From contig NC_090117.1 of assembly GCF_023973825.1 (NCBI RefSeq), positions 62,001 to 126,000 on the forward strand: a stretch of DNA of 64,000 nucleotides, read 5' to 3'. Shown here piece by piece: positions 1 to 13,042 of this stretch; position 1 is the first letter of the stretch; every line of letters starts with the position of its first letter. The translations under genes were made by a program, and so were the position numbers. This DNA comes from Plasmodium brasilianum (taxonomy: Eukaryota; Apicomplexa; Aconoidasida; Haemosporida; Plasmodiidae). The notes under the pieces were generated by a model. That model did no database searches. It was not told where the DNA came from and worked only from the letters and a program-made list of their open reading frames with translations.

Positions 1-318
1 TTAACTTTTGCCGTTTCATTCACGTATAATTATATACAATGGACGAACATTTTATGGGGAAGTGTAAGATTTATTTTTTTGTTATAGTTTTTATATTTAT
101 CATAATATTTCATTAATTTGTTGTCACATAAATGAAATATATATTTTTATTCATTAAAATATAATTTTACGAATATATGTTATTATTATTATTAGTAGAA
201 TTTTTTATTTTATTTTATTATTTTTTTAAAATAATTCGTGTAATTACATCTTCATTATAAAACGGAATAAAGGGGGGTTATTTAAAATGTTAAGAGTGAT
301 AGTATAAGTCCTGTATAA
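1..318. other. Non-coding AT-rich sequence at the left edge
   Basis: Low-complexity AT-rich sequence ahead of the broken pir. I see no telomere repeat and no open reading frame of interest. The 5' part of the neighbouring pir relic may extend into the last few tens of bases, but its frame is closed by a TAA just before position 319. Confidence 0.5.
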
Positions 319-1202
319 TATTGTTCTAATACTAAATATAATTCTTTAAATATTCCTAATACTAATTTTATTACATTATGTCAACAGATTGGTAGATATT
401 TAATTGAAACTAAGGATAAATATTATTTTGATAATCTCAAACGTCGTAAATACTTGAATTACCTGATAAATTCAGAATAAAAAAATAAAAAGAATAATAG
501 TTACATTTTGTTTAACCCCTTTAGAGATGTTTCGTCTAAATTAGATAATATATTTATACAAGAAATAAAGAAATTGATACTGAATCTTTAACAAAGCTTG
601 AATAAATATACGGTTATTATGATAATTTTAGCAAATTTAATGGAAAAAAACAGGATTCTGGTGATATAATTTGTGGTAATATTAAGAAATGTTATAACCT
701 TTACAGGAATAATTGTGAAAAACATCAAAAAAGTAGTTAAAATGATTTTTGCGAGAAGTTAATCAATTGTAAAGAAGCATTTGATAATAAAATTCACATG
801 GTAACTCCTTGTACTGGTTTACCACATATTTATCATCTACGCAATTATAATATATATTTGCTGTCAGTTTATCCAGAGCGGTCGTATTACTAGCATCATT
901 CTCTTTATTTTTTTTTATATATAGTTAAAAAAAAATTATAGTCAATAACGTGAATATTCTAACACAACGAGTATTCCAATTTTTACAAAAATTTACAAGC
1001 ACAAAACATTAATATATTTAGGTATAGATACATGTTTTGTTTCATATAGTTTACTTTATTGATATCATGCTTATGTAATAGCTTATTTACGAAAAAAATA
1101 GTTGAACTTAAAGAAAAAAGAGAATCCTTACAAAATATATATAAATAAGTATATGGAAAATTTAAAGGAAGTTTTCATAGTATAGGGTATCAACCACAAT
1201 GA
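319..1202 (+). pseudogene. pir: Broken pir (PIR / variant surface protein) gene
   Basis: PIR proteins are a large variant family at Plasmodium subtelomeres. Exon-2-like sequence starts at 319 and reads CQQIGRYLIETKDKYYF, then meets TAA at 478-480. It continues in the same frame to about 590, then needs a frameshift. After that it reads through two more in-frame stops with typical PIR spacing (DFCEKLINCKEAF, then PCTGLPHIYHLRNY). The C-terminal exon is still visible at about 1080-1202, ending SFHSIGYQPQ and TGA, the usual PIR tail, with one stop inside. No intact start or signal was found. At least four stops and one frameshift make expression of a normal product very unlikely. The family call is firm from the Cys spacing and the GYQPQ-type end; exact boundaries are not. 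Confidence 0.8.
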
Positions 1203-2067
1203 GAACCTTGATACAAAAATTACAATTTATATTATTTACTCAGCGGCGCAAGTGTTACATATATGAGGATATTTCTTAATAAATAAGATAAAAAAAATTA
1301 GAAATGTATACATGCGCATTAAAATTAAAAAAAAAAACTACACAACAATTATTCAAACAAAGGGTTAACATAAATACAGTACTACTGTTTGAGTCAGTAG
1401 AAAAAAGTCCACTTATATATGAATTTTTCTTTAGAATGAAAAACACATAATTTTAAAACATAAATATATAGCACAAGATTGTAAAATAAATAATGATTTT
1501 ATTACACATTAATATATAGAACTGTTTATTAAATTTGTATTAAAATAAGAAGACATGAAACAGAAGCTTTAAAAAAAACACCATTAATATTATTATCCAA
1601 ATTAAAAAATAAAATTCATAAAATAAAAACATTATTCAAAAATTCAAAAGAATATATATATATTATTTATAACTTTAAAGGTTTATTATCATTTATGTGC
1701 TTGCCGATAAACAGAATTAAAAATTTAAAATAATATGCGAAAAGTTTAGTATTGTTGTTTTTGTATGGTATATATTATATGTAACACTGTAAAAAGGTTA
1801 TTTATATATGTAGTTAAGTGGCATATATTCCGCTCAGTGCGAATTTATATAGTAAAATTTTTAATATTTAGTTTATAATTCATATATATGTTCTTCTAAT
1901 GCACTTTAATTATTTGTCTTTTTCTCCTCTAATAGTTTTATACATATAACATCCGAAGTAGTAAGAAAATCTTCTTATGATAAATAAAAAAAATATATAA
2001 ACTTATTACATAATTATAAAGTTTTATCTAATGTATATTATAAAAGTAACAAATCGTATATACATTT
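1203..2067. other. Non-coding spacer
   Basis: AT-rich spacer between the pir relic and the next relic. No open frame or repeat beyond simple A/T tracts was recognised. Confidence 0.5.
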
Positions 2068-2600
2068 CTATATTGCATTTTTATTTGCTATATACCAAGA
2101 AAAAAATACAACAATTATTTCCATAAAAGTAATAACAAGTAACATTATAATACCTAAATAATTAGAATAGTTGAATGAAAATTCTTTTTCTATTTGGGTT
2201 TCTGACAGAATTCCACTATTTTGAACTCCATGGAACCCATTATATATACATTATTATACATATTACATTTTAAAAAATCAGACTCTTTTTTTGCTTTATG
2301 TAAAAACTTCAGACACATTTCTATTAGCCAAATTATAAATTTCAGAATAGGAATTAATATTAATTATTCTGCATAACTATATGATATCTTTTATTATACC
2401 ATATATCTGCAATTTTGTTACTAATTTAGATATGGAAATGATCAGATTATTCATAGTATCACATTCAAAATAATAAAACAAAAATATTTTTCGTTGAAAC
2501 TATTTTATGTTATTTTAAACATTAGCATGTTCGTATTAAAAGGATAAACGAAAATATATTTGAAATAAGGAGATAATTAATTTTATGTTTTATAATAATA
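2068..2600 (-). pseudogene. Unassigned membrane/exported protein relic
   Basis: On the minus strand, about 2250-2068 is open and encodes a hydrophilic stretch (SETQIEKEFSFNYSNY), then a clear membrane segment (LGIIMLLVITFMEIIVVFF), a short tail and TAG. Upstream, at about 2590-2525, the minus strand encodes a hydrophobic piece ending FSFILLIRT. That resembles the first exon of the exported-protein gene at 14723-15506 (FCAFSLLIRT). Stops and frame changes separate the two pieces (an open stretch contains MNNLIISISKLVTKLQ). I infer a decayed two-exon membrane protein but cannot name its family, and it may be two unrelated fragments. Confidence 0.35.
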
Positions 2601-3883
2601 GTTTTATAGTAATCATAAATTTAATTCGGAAAAAAGAGTTCAGCATACGCTTCCAGATTATAATAAATATAAAAATACTACATAGTTTATAATATTTATT
2701 TAATCATAGATTTTATTTTTGCTACATATATATATATATACATTTTGTACATCATTATGTACATAATTAATAAAATTATAAAAATATTATTGTAACATTT
2801 TGTTCTTAATTAATTTATGTAATGTCATCTTCCAATGTATTTAACATAATCTATATGAACTATTTACTCACCTCACTTACAAATTCAACATTCTTTTAAT
2901 AATTTATTTTCTATAAAAATATAATTTCAATAACAAAAGAATTGCTTTCATTTAAATAATAAAATATAGGATTTAAAAAAATAAAAATTTTGTCGAAGAT
3001 TAAAATTTTTTTTCTTATAACATATATTCTTTTTTAATATATGAATATAAATATATTTTATTTTCTTAAAATAATGAAGTTTATTTTTTTCTATTTATAA
3101 ATTAATTATATATTTATAGAATACATAATCTTATTAATTAAAATAAAATAGTAACTTGGACAAAATTAAAATATTAATCCTAATTACCAAAGAAATATTA
3201 TTTTATAAGAATATTATTTTATTATACATTTCTAATTCCCTAAGTACACCGTTAAACAAAATCAAACTTCTTACAACAATTATTAATAACAATTTATATG
3301 TTATGCCATATTTCTAATAAAAATTATTTATATTGCAAATATTATGTTTATATTGGAGTAAAAAATATATAAATCATTGTAACATAATATATACATTACA
3401 TTAAATACAAAAAAAAAATGTTCATTTTTAATGTAATGTTCATCATATAATTTCTTAAGTACGTCTACAGTTAATCATATTATTCTTCAAATAGATAAAA
3501 AATATAATACAAGTACTTTTCGTTTAAAACGGAAATTCTAACATTACTTCATTAATATTATATATTAATTTTAACTCACATATATATGTTTCTTATAAGA
3601 ATATAATTATATACAGAGATGCATATATTACATGATATTATTTTATTTTGATTCAAAAATAATTTATAAGAAAAAATGACAATCATTAATACATTCAAAT
3701 TTACCAACAGACAAAGAACATAATTTATAAGTATTAATTATAAGTATTACGTTCTAAATCCATGAACATTAATAAAATTATAGAAACAATGTGTATGTTT
3801 ATTAAGTATATAAACTAAAGATATTACATATAACGTTTCATATAAATAAGTTATATAAAAAAACATGTTTCTTGTTATGCACT
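2601..3883. other. Non-coding spacer downstream of the fam-l gene
   Basis: AT-rich sequence without an open frame of interest. The right end is presumably the 3' UTR of the minus-strand fam-l gene and carries the downstream block at 3691-3708. Confidence 0.5.
3691..3708 (-). promoter_or_regulatory. Conserved 3' flank block of the fam-l gene
   Basis: The + strand reads acattcaaatttaccaac, about 176 bases past the stop of the fam-l gene. Similar sequence at similar distance follows five other exported-protein loci in this window. A 3' UTR element or homology left by gene duplication are both possible. Confidence 0.4.
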
Positions 3884-4767
3884 TTACTCATACATCGCCT
3901 TAATTCTGTTATATTTTTCATTATTTCTTAAAATCTTAGGAATTACTATTACAAGTATAACAACTAATATTAAGATAATTGTGCTAAATGCTATTAAAAA
4001 AAAATATTCTTTTGCCTTACCTAAACATTGTTCTATAGCACTCCACACAACACTCATATTCCCTAAATTTTTAATCTCATCTCCTGCTTTTTTTAATAGC
4101 TCTAATCCTTGTAATATGGGTAAACCTATTCCCAGAAAGAAAAAAAGTAAAAATATGGCACTTCCAAATCTGTAATTTTTAAATTTGATTTTTTTTAAAG
4201 ATATATCTCTAATTCTCCTCTTTTTTTCTAGAAAAGCATCATAATCTTTTTTTCTTATTAATTTTTTTTCAAAATGAAAATGTTTTCCATCAAATATTCC
4301 ATTATTGTAATCTATAACTTCTGTATAGTACTGAGCTTTATTTAATAAACTTTTGTTGGATTTCGTGTTTTTTTCTTTATTCCATTTCTTATTATTAGTT
4401 ATAAATCTATTTTCTTTTTTATCATTATTTTGAAAAAATTCGTTCAAATATATGTTATTTGAATCTTCATCCTCTTTACATTTTGCTAGTAATCGATAAT
4501 TTCTTTTGTCTAATATTCTACACTGCATAAAATTCTCACCTACAAATTTGTTAAAAGTTAACTAAAAAAAAAGATTATTATTCAAATGAACAAATATTTT
4601 AATTGTAAAAAACTGTATTAATAAAATAAAAAAACACGGAAATTATGTACAATACAATAACATAACTAATATTATCATACCCCATCATGGTTAAAAGAGA
4701 AAATCCTTATTAAAAAAGTAAAAGTAGTTATTACAATAAATAAGATTGGATTAATTTTTATTTCCAT
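3884..4767 (-). CDS. fam-l: fam-l exported protein, two exons
   Basis: Exons are complement(join(3884..4561,4681..4767)), giving 254 residues. Exon 1 is 29 codons starting MEIKINPILF and is mostly hydrophobic, acting as a recessed signal/anchor. The donor is GGG|gtatga and the acceptor tttttag|TTA, both phase 0. The start of exon 2 (LTFNKFVGENF) matches the STFNK start of its relatives. A PEXEL-like RLLAK lies at residues 52-56; position 5 is Lys instead of the canonical E/D/Q. The fam-l block QYYTEVIDYNNGIFDGKHF lies at about 106-124. Two membrane segments follow at about 161-181 and 216-238, ending in a basic tail. The product is expected to be exported into the infected red cell; its molecular role is unknown. 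The frame is intact, and upstream and downstream blocks shared with the other exported genes flank it. Confidence 0.88.
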
Positions 4768-4990
4768 ATTATATATCTATAATATTATAAAATACAAACT
4801 AATGAATAAATTAATAATAACATAATATTTTTTTTTATTAATACTTTTTGCTTTTTAGTAAGATATTAATAAAATATATACAACTATAATGTACAATTAA
4901 ACAACTACATATAAAAAGATATATAATAATGTATTATATATTTTTTACCTAAATGTTATATAAAAACAAATTGTATCATTAAAATAAAAG

Positions 4991-5017
4991 AATTTGAATT
5001 CATTCATAAATATACAA
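4991..5017 (-). promoter_or_regulatory. Conserved upstream block of the fam-l gene
   Basis: The + strand contains tttgaattcattcataaat, about 225 bases upstream of the fam-l ATG. Near-identical sequence sits 225-270 bases upstream of the other two-exon exported genes here. It is a likely promoter element or 5' UTR sequence; function is inferred only from conservation and spacing. Confidence 0.45.
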
Positions 5018-7137
5018 TATATATAATTTAACTTTTTATTTAATGTAGTATTAAATATTTTTTATTATATGGAAATATTCATTTTATAAGCAATAGAGAA
5101 TGTATAGAATATATATATATAATACGCTCCTCTATATATTAAAACGCTTATTAAGGATACTAAGGAATTTATCCTGTTTGTAATACTAATTTTACAAGCA
5201 TCATTTTTTAGAACAACTAAATTTTATTCTTAATAAATATTAATCATTAAAGCGTAAAATAAAAAATAAAGAAAATATTTTGTGTTGTGTTAATTATAAT
5301 TCATATTTAGTTTCCTTTTATTTATAAACAATTTTTTTTTTCTAAATATAATTAAAAAAATATAATATACAATGTAATATCTTATTTACGAAAAAATATA
5401 TATTTAAAGAAAGCGAAGTACTAGTTTTTTTATTATTGTGAAATTATTTTTGAAAATTATAATTTTTATATTTATGTTATTGTATTATTTATAAATAAAA
5501 TACTGTTATGTTCATCCATCCTTTTATGTTTTGTTTTAAAAATATATATTCTGAATATAGAAATTCAATCAGAAAAAAAGAAAATCGTATAATGATGAAA
5601 GAATTATTTTATATATATATGCAAGCGTATATGTATTTTTTTCATGCAATAACATATTTTAAGAAATTATAATAATACATTGTATTAAATAAAAAATAAT
5701 AAATTAAATACAAAAAATACATAACTCTTTTATTAAAAAATTTATTACTCATGTTTTCATCTTTTCGTGAAGTTTTTTCTATATATGTTAGTCTCATTTT
5801 CTGTAAATCTTTTGCATATTTTACCAAAAAAAAAAATTAAAATTAATATTTCTGGATAATGTTACTGAATAAGCAATACTTTATTAAGTATATGTAGTTG
5901 TGATAATTAAGCATATATTAATATTTAACTAAAACTTTAACTTACATAAAAAATAAAATATAATAAATAAAAATACAGGAAAAAAATTTGTACACTAATA
6001 CTTATACATTACATTTATTTACTTAATTAATCTACGTAAAATAATGTAACATATAAAACAAGCCTTATTAAAACTTATTTGATAAAAAATATAATATCAT
6101 TTATTTATATATTTCTTGAAACGAACATGTTCTTTTTTTTTACTTCCATTTTGTGTTAACAATGACCTTATAAATGTAAATGAACTATTAACTGTCAATA
6201 AAAACTTTATATACCTGTACACCTTTGAAAATCTATTAACTCTTAATATAAATATGGACGCACAAAATAGGAAATATATTCAAAAGAAATATCTACCCAT
6301 TATTATTTTAATGTACAAAAAATAATTATTTTTTCATTTGCTTTATTGATAATTTACCTTTTCATAGATATAATCAAATATTTAAAATGTTATTATTATA
6401 AAAAAAATAAAGAAAAAAAGAAATATGTAATATCTCTTAATATATGATTTACTTTAACTCATTATATTAATCTTTTATGTATGCGTAAATTAAAAAAAAT
6501 AAACAGTTAATTTACTTACAAATTTTCATTATAATATATATTTAAATTAAACTACCTAAATGAATTTAACTATTAATTTAATGTTAAAGTTATAGAACAT
6601 ATAAATTCTTAAAGAATTAAAAATAATAGTAATTTATTATATATATTTCTTTATTATATATTAATAACCTAAAATGTATATCTTGAAAAAAAAAAAACAA
6701 TTATATATTAGAAATTTTTATCCTAAAATTATGTTACAAAATACATTTCTAAAAAAAATTATATTAAAGAATAAATATTATATTTAAGCAAATAAATATA
6801 TATATCCTTACAAGAAAATATATTGCCCTCCAATCATTATATTCTAAAGAAGACATATTTATTTCTAATTTAAAACCAATAATATATTTTATAATAACAA
6901 AAAAAAATGATCATTTTAGATTAGAAAAATATAAAAAAATAAAATAAATATTTTATATAAAATGTAAATTATAACAATTCAATAGTACTATATGAAATGT
7001 GTTATTATATATTTATTTTAACATACATAGACAAATATTTCTCTTGGATATCGTTCTGAATACCGAAATATATATACAAAACTAAGTTAATTATCCAAGA
7101 CAAAACAATATATTAGAATAAAAATTACTAACATTAA

Positions 7138-7157
7138 AACATTCAAATTCAAAAAAA
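7138..7157 (-). promoter_or_regulatory. Conserved 3' flank block of the fam-m gene
   Basis: aacattcaaattcaaaaaaa on the + strand, about 175 bases past the fam-m stop, matching the block and spacing seen after the fam-l gene. Confidence 0.4.
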
Positions 7158-7331
7158 ATATCAGAAAATTTATTTATGCTGCTATATATCAAAAATACCA
7201 CATATACATGTGCAGGTGTGCAATAAAAGCAATTAAGAGTATGCTTAATACATGTATAACTAAAGGTAATACAGACGTATCTTTTATTAATTACTCCATT
7301 ATATAAAATAATATATTTCCTAAAATTCATT

Positions 7332-8283
7332 CTATTTTTTTTTATATTTAATTTTTTCATATTTTTTAACTTTTTTATGGTAGTAAAGAACACCTAATAT
7401 TAACGTAATACCCAATATAACGAACGATGAGAAGTATATTAGAAAATCAAAAAAGGGTGTTATACGTAAACTTTTGCCACCCCCTATATCAATCTTGAAA
7501 AATGAAACGAAATATTTCTCCAAAAATGTGTATAACTTACCCAATGGTCCATCACCTAATGAAAATTTCAATAATTTAAACAATCCCCTTCTTAAGCCAT
7601 AACCACAGCAAAAATCTAATATAAGTGATATTGATAACAGAATTAACAATATTGCAGGTGTAAAAATGCGTAATTGGCGTTTTTTTAGTACCACTTTTTT
7701 GTACAGATTGTCACTAATCGTTCTGTTGTTTTTAAGAAAATCAAAAAAATCTAGTTCTTTGAATATTTTTTTTTCAAGATAAGAATAGTCTTTTGTTTCA
7801 AATATATATGATTTGTTTTTCTTAGCTTGTTTCTGGTGTCCCATACTATTCATCGAACTTTCATCTAATTGTACATATTTATATTTATCCTCTTTTTGGC
7901 TATTACTTATATTCTTTTTGTCTTTAAGTTCGTTATTTGGTATAACACTTTTTAATCCTACAATACTCGATATATGATCCTGTTTACATTTTCCTAGTAA
8001 TCGATATGTTTTTATATCTTTTTTTTCGTAGGGATTATAATTTTCATTTAAATATTTATTAAAAGTACTCTAAAAACACAAAGTAAATATAAATCATGTA
8101 TATAAATAAAAAATATTATTCTAAGAAACAGCATTAACAAAAGTTAAATATGAAAAATATAAATAATACAAGTATCAATAATCAATATGATCACACCATA
8201 TCATTGTAAAAATGACGTATCCAACTTAAAATTATAAAGGAAGAAAGTGTAGTAAAAAACAGTAACTTAATATTTTGTTCCAT
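7332..8283 (-). CDS. fam-m: fam-m exported protein, two exons
   Basis: Exons are complement(join(7332..8069,8197..8283)), giving 274 residues. Exon 1 (29 codons, MEQNIKLLFFTTLSSF...) is hydrophobic. The donor is ATG|gtgtga and the acceptor ttttag|AGT, phase 0. Exon 2 opens STFNKYLNEN, and the PEXEL-like RLLGK is at 52-56. The fam-m signature follows: SYLEKKIFKELDFFDFLK, then a membrane segment at about 165-183 and another at about 237-259, and a basic tail YYHKKVKKYEKIKY. This is the usual length for the family. The product is presumably exported to the red cell; no biochemical role is known. It forms the left half of a fam-m + pir pair that is repeated at 25.6-31 kb. The frame is intact, and an upstream block lies at 8533-8560. 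Confidence 0.9.
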
Positions 8284-11200
8284 TATATATACATTCAATA
8301 TTGTAACATATATAGTAGGAAAAGTTTTAACAATAATATAATATGCAGCTAATGATAAACGCTAATATATTTAATTTATAAATTATTATTATTTCTTTTT
8401 TCATAATAACTTGGTAAAACATAAATAATTATAGTGCTTTCTACTAAGTTCAAAAAGAAAATTAACTATAAAAATCTGTTATGGAATTTTTAACTTAATA
8501 TAATTTTTAAAAAACTTTTATTAAAATAAAATAATTTGAATTTATTCATAAATATTCAAAATACACAAATTAACTATTGAATATAATAATTAAATGATTT
8601 CTATATTAATTATTTTAAAGAAAAAAATAATAAAAATAAAATACAATATTCATTAATTTATATATATATTCAGTTTATAGAGAATATATAGAATATCGGT
8701 AATTTATTATTCTCTATATCAAAGGGATAATATCTAATTTTAACTTTTTAAAAATGCTTTAGAAAAACTTGTTATTATTGTTAAAAAATATTAATTGTAA
8801 TAATTATATAATAAGTTAAAAGATAAATGAAGAAAAGGATACTTTGAATACTATTCTCTGATGCATTTATTATATTACTTTTGTTCTCTTATTTTCTATA
8901 ATGTATATAAAAATTATAATATATATCATGCTATCAAATCTATAAAAACATATAAATTTTAAAAGTAAATAAACTAATATATTTTTTTTTCTGTATAATT
9001 TTTGAAAATTATAATATCTAAACTTTACTCATATTGTTAGCAAAAGAAATGTTTATAAACAACTAGAGCTCAGTTTTCGTTTTTTTTTTAATTAAAAATA
9101 TGTAATCAGAAAATTTTTTAATATAATATAATAAAAAAAAGAAAAGAAAGAAAGAAACAAGAATTCTAGTATTAAATAGATTATTATTGGAATAACATTA
9201 GTTCAATAATTTATATCTCTATTCAATCAATAATGAAAAGGCATATAATTTATTCTTGTTTTATTGTATCGTAGATAGAATACAAATTTTTATAAAATGA
9301 ATTTATTTAAAAACGACTAAAGAAGAATAATAGAACAGTATATATATATATTCTTTCTCTTATTAATAAATAATTAAAAAAAAATAATAATATTAATATT
9401 TTACATAGAATTCCTTCTAGAAGATGATATGGCACTAGAATATTTTTATTATTTCATAGCAATATTCCACACCCTAAAGCATAAAACTTTTATATACATA
9501 TGAATCATTTTTGCAGAAAGGATAGATTATAATAAAGTATTATAGTATTTAATGTTAAAAAAAAAAAAGGAATAAAGAAAAGAAAAAGGTTTATATTTGC
9601 TTCTAACAATAACTTATGTATGAGGGGTTATATGCAGATTTTACCTCCTATATTGAAGTAAAAAAAAATTTAATATATATACAATATAAATTTATAGTGA
9701 TTTATGATAATATTAATTAAATTATATTATTTATTTCATTAAAATAATATCTTTTTAAATATATTTTTAAAATAAACACGCTATATATATTCTAAGTATA
9801 ATACTTAAGATAGTTGGGCATATTCTGTACAATATATAGAATTTTTTTTTCTTTATGTTTAATAATATGATTATATTATTCTGAATTTTTAGAATTAATA
9901 ATTTTTTAGATTACTTAACATTCATTACCCAAGTTATTTTTTATTTTTAATGTAATATATTAAAATTTATTAAATGTTCTCAAGTTAAAAAATTGTGTAT
10001 CAACATAGAAATTTATATATCCTGTTAACATTATAACTTTAGGGTAATTACGCTTAAGAATATAATATATATATATTTTTTCACTTTTTTTAAAATAAAA
10101 AAAACTAAAATTGATTTAATATTTTTAAATCCATAAAAAATAATAATGTATATTAGGAAATAAGGCAGATAGGTAATTGCTATTAGTTCTTTATTCATTC
10201 TTACATGTGTTCTAATTATCTATAAATTATATGACATATTTATAATTTCAGCATTCCTTTTTTATATCAATTTCATTATTATCCATTTTTATACTTAATC
10301 TTTTCTAATGTAATTTTTATTTACAGATATGTAACAAGATTTATTTTTCATATTATAAACGTGTCCAAAATTCTCGGACTATTCTAAGAATTCCTAGTTG
10401 TTTAAGTTTACCTATTTTTCTATCTGTATACAGTTCATTATTTCATTAAATATACATAATATATTTAACAATTATGGAATGTTTTAATTTATTATTTAAT
10501 TTATTTTCTTTTTTTTTGTTTATTGTTCATACTTAACAATTTATCTCTTCTGAAATATTATATATAAAAAAAATGAACTAATTTTTGGATATATTTATTT
10601 TTACTTAATAAACTTAATTAATTAATATAAGGTATATAAATACACAATATTCATCTATAATTTTGGATAAAATTTTTTGTTATTACAATAAAATTTATAT
10701 AATTATAATTATTATATGTTTTGTGTTTTCCTATGAGTACATACTACAAATAAAAATTAAAGTAATATAACTAACAACTGATTTATTAGTAATGAAATGT
10801 TAACACTAACATCATAATTTATTTCCTATATATGTAGAGTTTCATTATATAGAAGAAATGCACAAAATTAAAACTAATGCCTCAAAAATAATTAATAAAA
10901 GTATATTATAACAAATGGATAACATAATAAATTTTCTTTGTATATATATTTCCTTTCTATTTTCATTATCTTGTTTAATATATATCATTCACTGAAATAT
11001 TTCCGTAAAAAAAAAAAAGTATATATATATAAATATGATGCATGAGTAGAAGTAAAAACGTAATGAAAAAAATATTCTCTACGAATATTTTAGTAAAAAT
11101 ATTAGCTCCCATTAAGACTAAATAAAAATATATATAATTATACATTTAAAAGATATTAAGATGATTAAGGAATCGCAATAACATTATGCTGTATATATAA

Positions 11201-12106
11201 TTTATAACTTCAACAATGATAATAAATTTTGTTCATTTAAAATATTTATAAGAAAGCAATAGAATTATTCATTATCATTTTTATACTTTCTTTATATAAA
11301 TATTATTACTTATTTTTATTAATACTATATAGGAAAGAAATATATGAAAAATATAGAGAGAATTGAAAAATACAACATAATTTATTATAATAATTATTGT
11401 ATTTACAAAGAATAAATTACATGTTATGTACATATATTTGTAATATAATATATATGCTGTATGCTGTATATTATATATATATGTTGTAATTAAATTTGTA
11501 ACTATATTATTATATATCCTGAAATATAAAGATTTCTAATATATTTTTTCCTATATATTTAAAATTATTTTAGAAACATTATTATAGAATTTTCAATTCA
11601 TATTAATTATTACAACAAATGATTTTTTCTTTTGATATTTAATGAAATAATGCTAGAATCAAAAAATTATAATAACAAATAAAGCATCTGATAGTTTAAA
11701 TTATAGTGCTTCTTATAATTAAATTCAGTAGAATTAGCATATAAAATTATTAGTTATATATTATAGAGAATAACATAATTAATAGAATTATATCTTATAA
11801 TACTTTCTTAGGGAAATATGAAATTTATAAAATAAAATACGATATATTCACCATATATTTTTTTTTAATCTATAATATAATATAATATAAAATTTACTAA
11901 TATAATATGTTCAATGTATCATTAATATTAATGTCTTATATTAATAAGTGTAAAAATTCTTTTTTCATTATTTATGTGTTATTTATATTCTCATTATATT
12001 ATTTATTTTTCCTTTTACAGCTTAATGAAATATTCCAAGAATTAATCTTTTCCTTTCTCAAATCAGTTTAAAAATAAATTACCAATTCAGCATTACAAGT
12101 AAATTA
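8284..12106. other. Intergenic spacer of the left fam-m/pir cassette
   Basis: No gene recognised in 3.8 kb. The left part holds upstream blocks of the fam-m gene (8533-8560 and about 8999-9018). From about 9.8 kb onward, short stretches resemble 27.6-29.9 kb. The clearest match is at about 11.35-11.55 kb (caacataatttattataata there, cataatataatttattataa at about 29.2 kb). A short open + strand stretch near 9411-9490 (EFLLEDDMALEYFYYF) could be a coding relic but has no recognisable family. Confidence 0.45.
8533..8560 (-). promoter_or_regulatory. Conserved upstream block of the fam-m gene
   Basis: aatttgaatttattcataaa on the + strand, about 250 bases upstream of the ATG. It is a close match to 4991-5017. 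Confidence 0.45.
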
Positions 12107-13042
12107 CTAAATTGCTAATGAATGATAACCTATCCTAATTCTTCCGTCTTCTGAATGTGAAATCCCATTTTCAGCAAATATTATTAATAATTCACGTGAT
12201 TCTTCGGTAATTATGTCCTTTATTATTTTTTTTTTTTTTTATTTAGGTGACTATGAATTCAGTGTCCCATGGGACTGAATTATAATATAAAATGAAAAGC
12301 AATGAAATATGTTTATATATATATAACAACAATAATATTTTAATGAAAATAAAGTGCAATTTTGTTCTTAATTTTCATATTTATTAACGATAATTCTTAT
12401 ATAAACTTATACAAAAAATAAAAAAGTAATAACAAAAATTCCCCATATAGTAAAACCAACAGAAAAAGCAGTTGTTAATTCATTTGAAATATAACAGTTT
12501 TAAGTAGATTCACTTCTTGTACACTTTTCCTCACTATCTATATTCGTTTCTAATTTTCTTATAATTTCTGAATGTGTAGCTCATATAATTTTATTTTATA
12601 TTCACATTTAGATCCTGCATATATATAACCTTTTATTTTTTCTTTTAACCATGCATTTAATACAATAAGGTACTCATGATCACTAAAACTATAACTAATT
12701 AATGTAGGCATCATATTTCTCTGTTTACAAATATTATTAAGCTTATATTCAATATTATATATATTAATATGTGTTTCCTTTAAATGGTTTAATAAATCAA
12801 ATTATCATGTAGTACCATCAAGTTTATAATCTTGTTCAAATATACAAATTATTTTTTTTTTCTTAGTTGCTCCTAAATTCTGAAAAGTAAAAAAATAAAA
12901 TAATATGAAAATAAGACAATAAAAATATATTAAAAATTTAAAGAAATTACATATTCATTATAGCTTTCAAATTAGTTTGTATAAATTATTAGGTAAATTA
13001 AGTACATAAATGCATTTTATAACAATCTTTAAAAAATTCCAC
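12107..13042 (-). pseudogene. pir: pir pseudogene, decayed copy of the pir at 29918-30889
   Basis: On the minus strand, an acceptor (acttttcag) before 12879 opens exon-2-like sequence: NLGATKKKK, then FEQDYKLDG. A TGA-TAA pair follows, then LLNHLKETHIN and a stretch parallel to the intact copy (SFSDHEYLIVLNAWLKEK against SAPEYCGLLNEWLEKK). More stops and frame changes follow before the membrane segment. The last exon keeps FSPMGH then TGA; further on it reads AENGISHSEDGRIRIGYHS and ends with TAG at 12109-12107. The start region corresponding to the intact copy's first exon reads GTG instead of ATG (13042-13040). The copy is clearly dead. Its flanks also match those of the intact copy, so it was duplicated as part of a larger segment. 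Confidence 0.85.

Larger units (their letters stand above)
4768..7331. other. Intergenic: fam-l upstream region and fam-m 3' flank
   Basis: No convincing gene. It holds the upstream block at 4991-5017 and a further block at about 5448-5470 (tttttgaaaattataatttt), which is repeated about 700 bases upstream of other exported genes. At 5642-5827 the minus strand has a 61-codon open frame starting MVKYAKDLQKMRLTYIEK. Part of it resembles sequence at about 53690-53745 (see findings). The right end carries the fam-m downstream block. Confidence 0.45.

Noticed and set aside
7091..7393. 100-codon minus frame overlapping the fam-m 3' end
   Set aside because: Out of frame with the fam-m gene and mostly in its 3' flank; no family motif.
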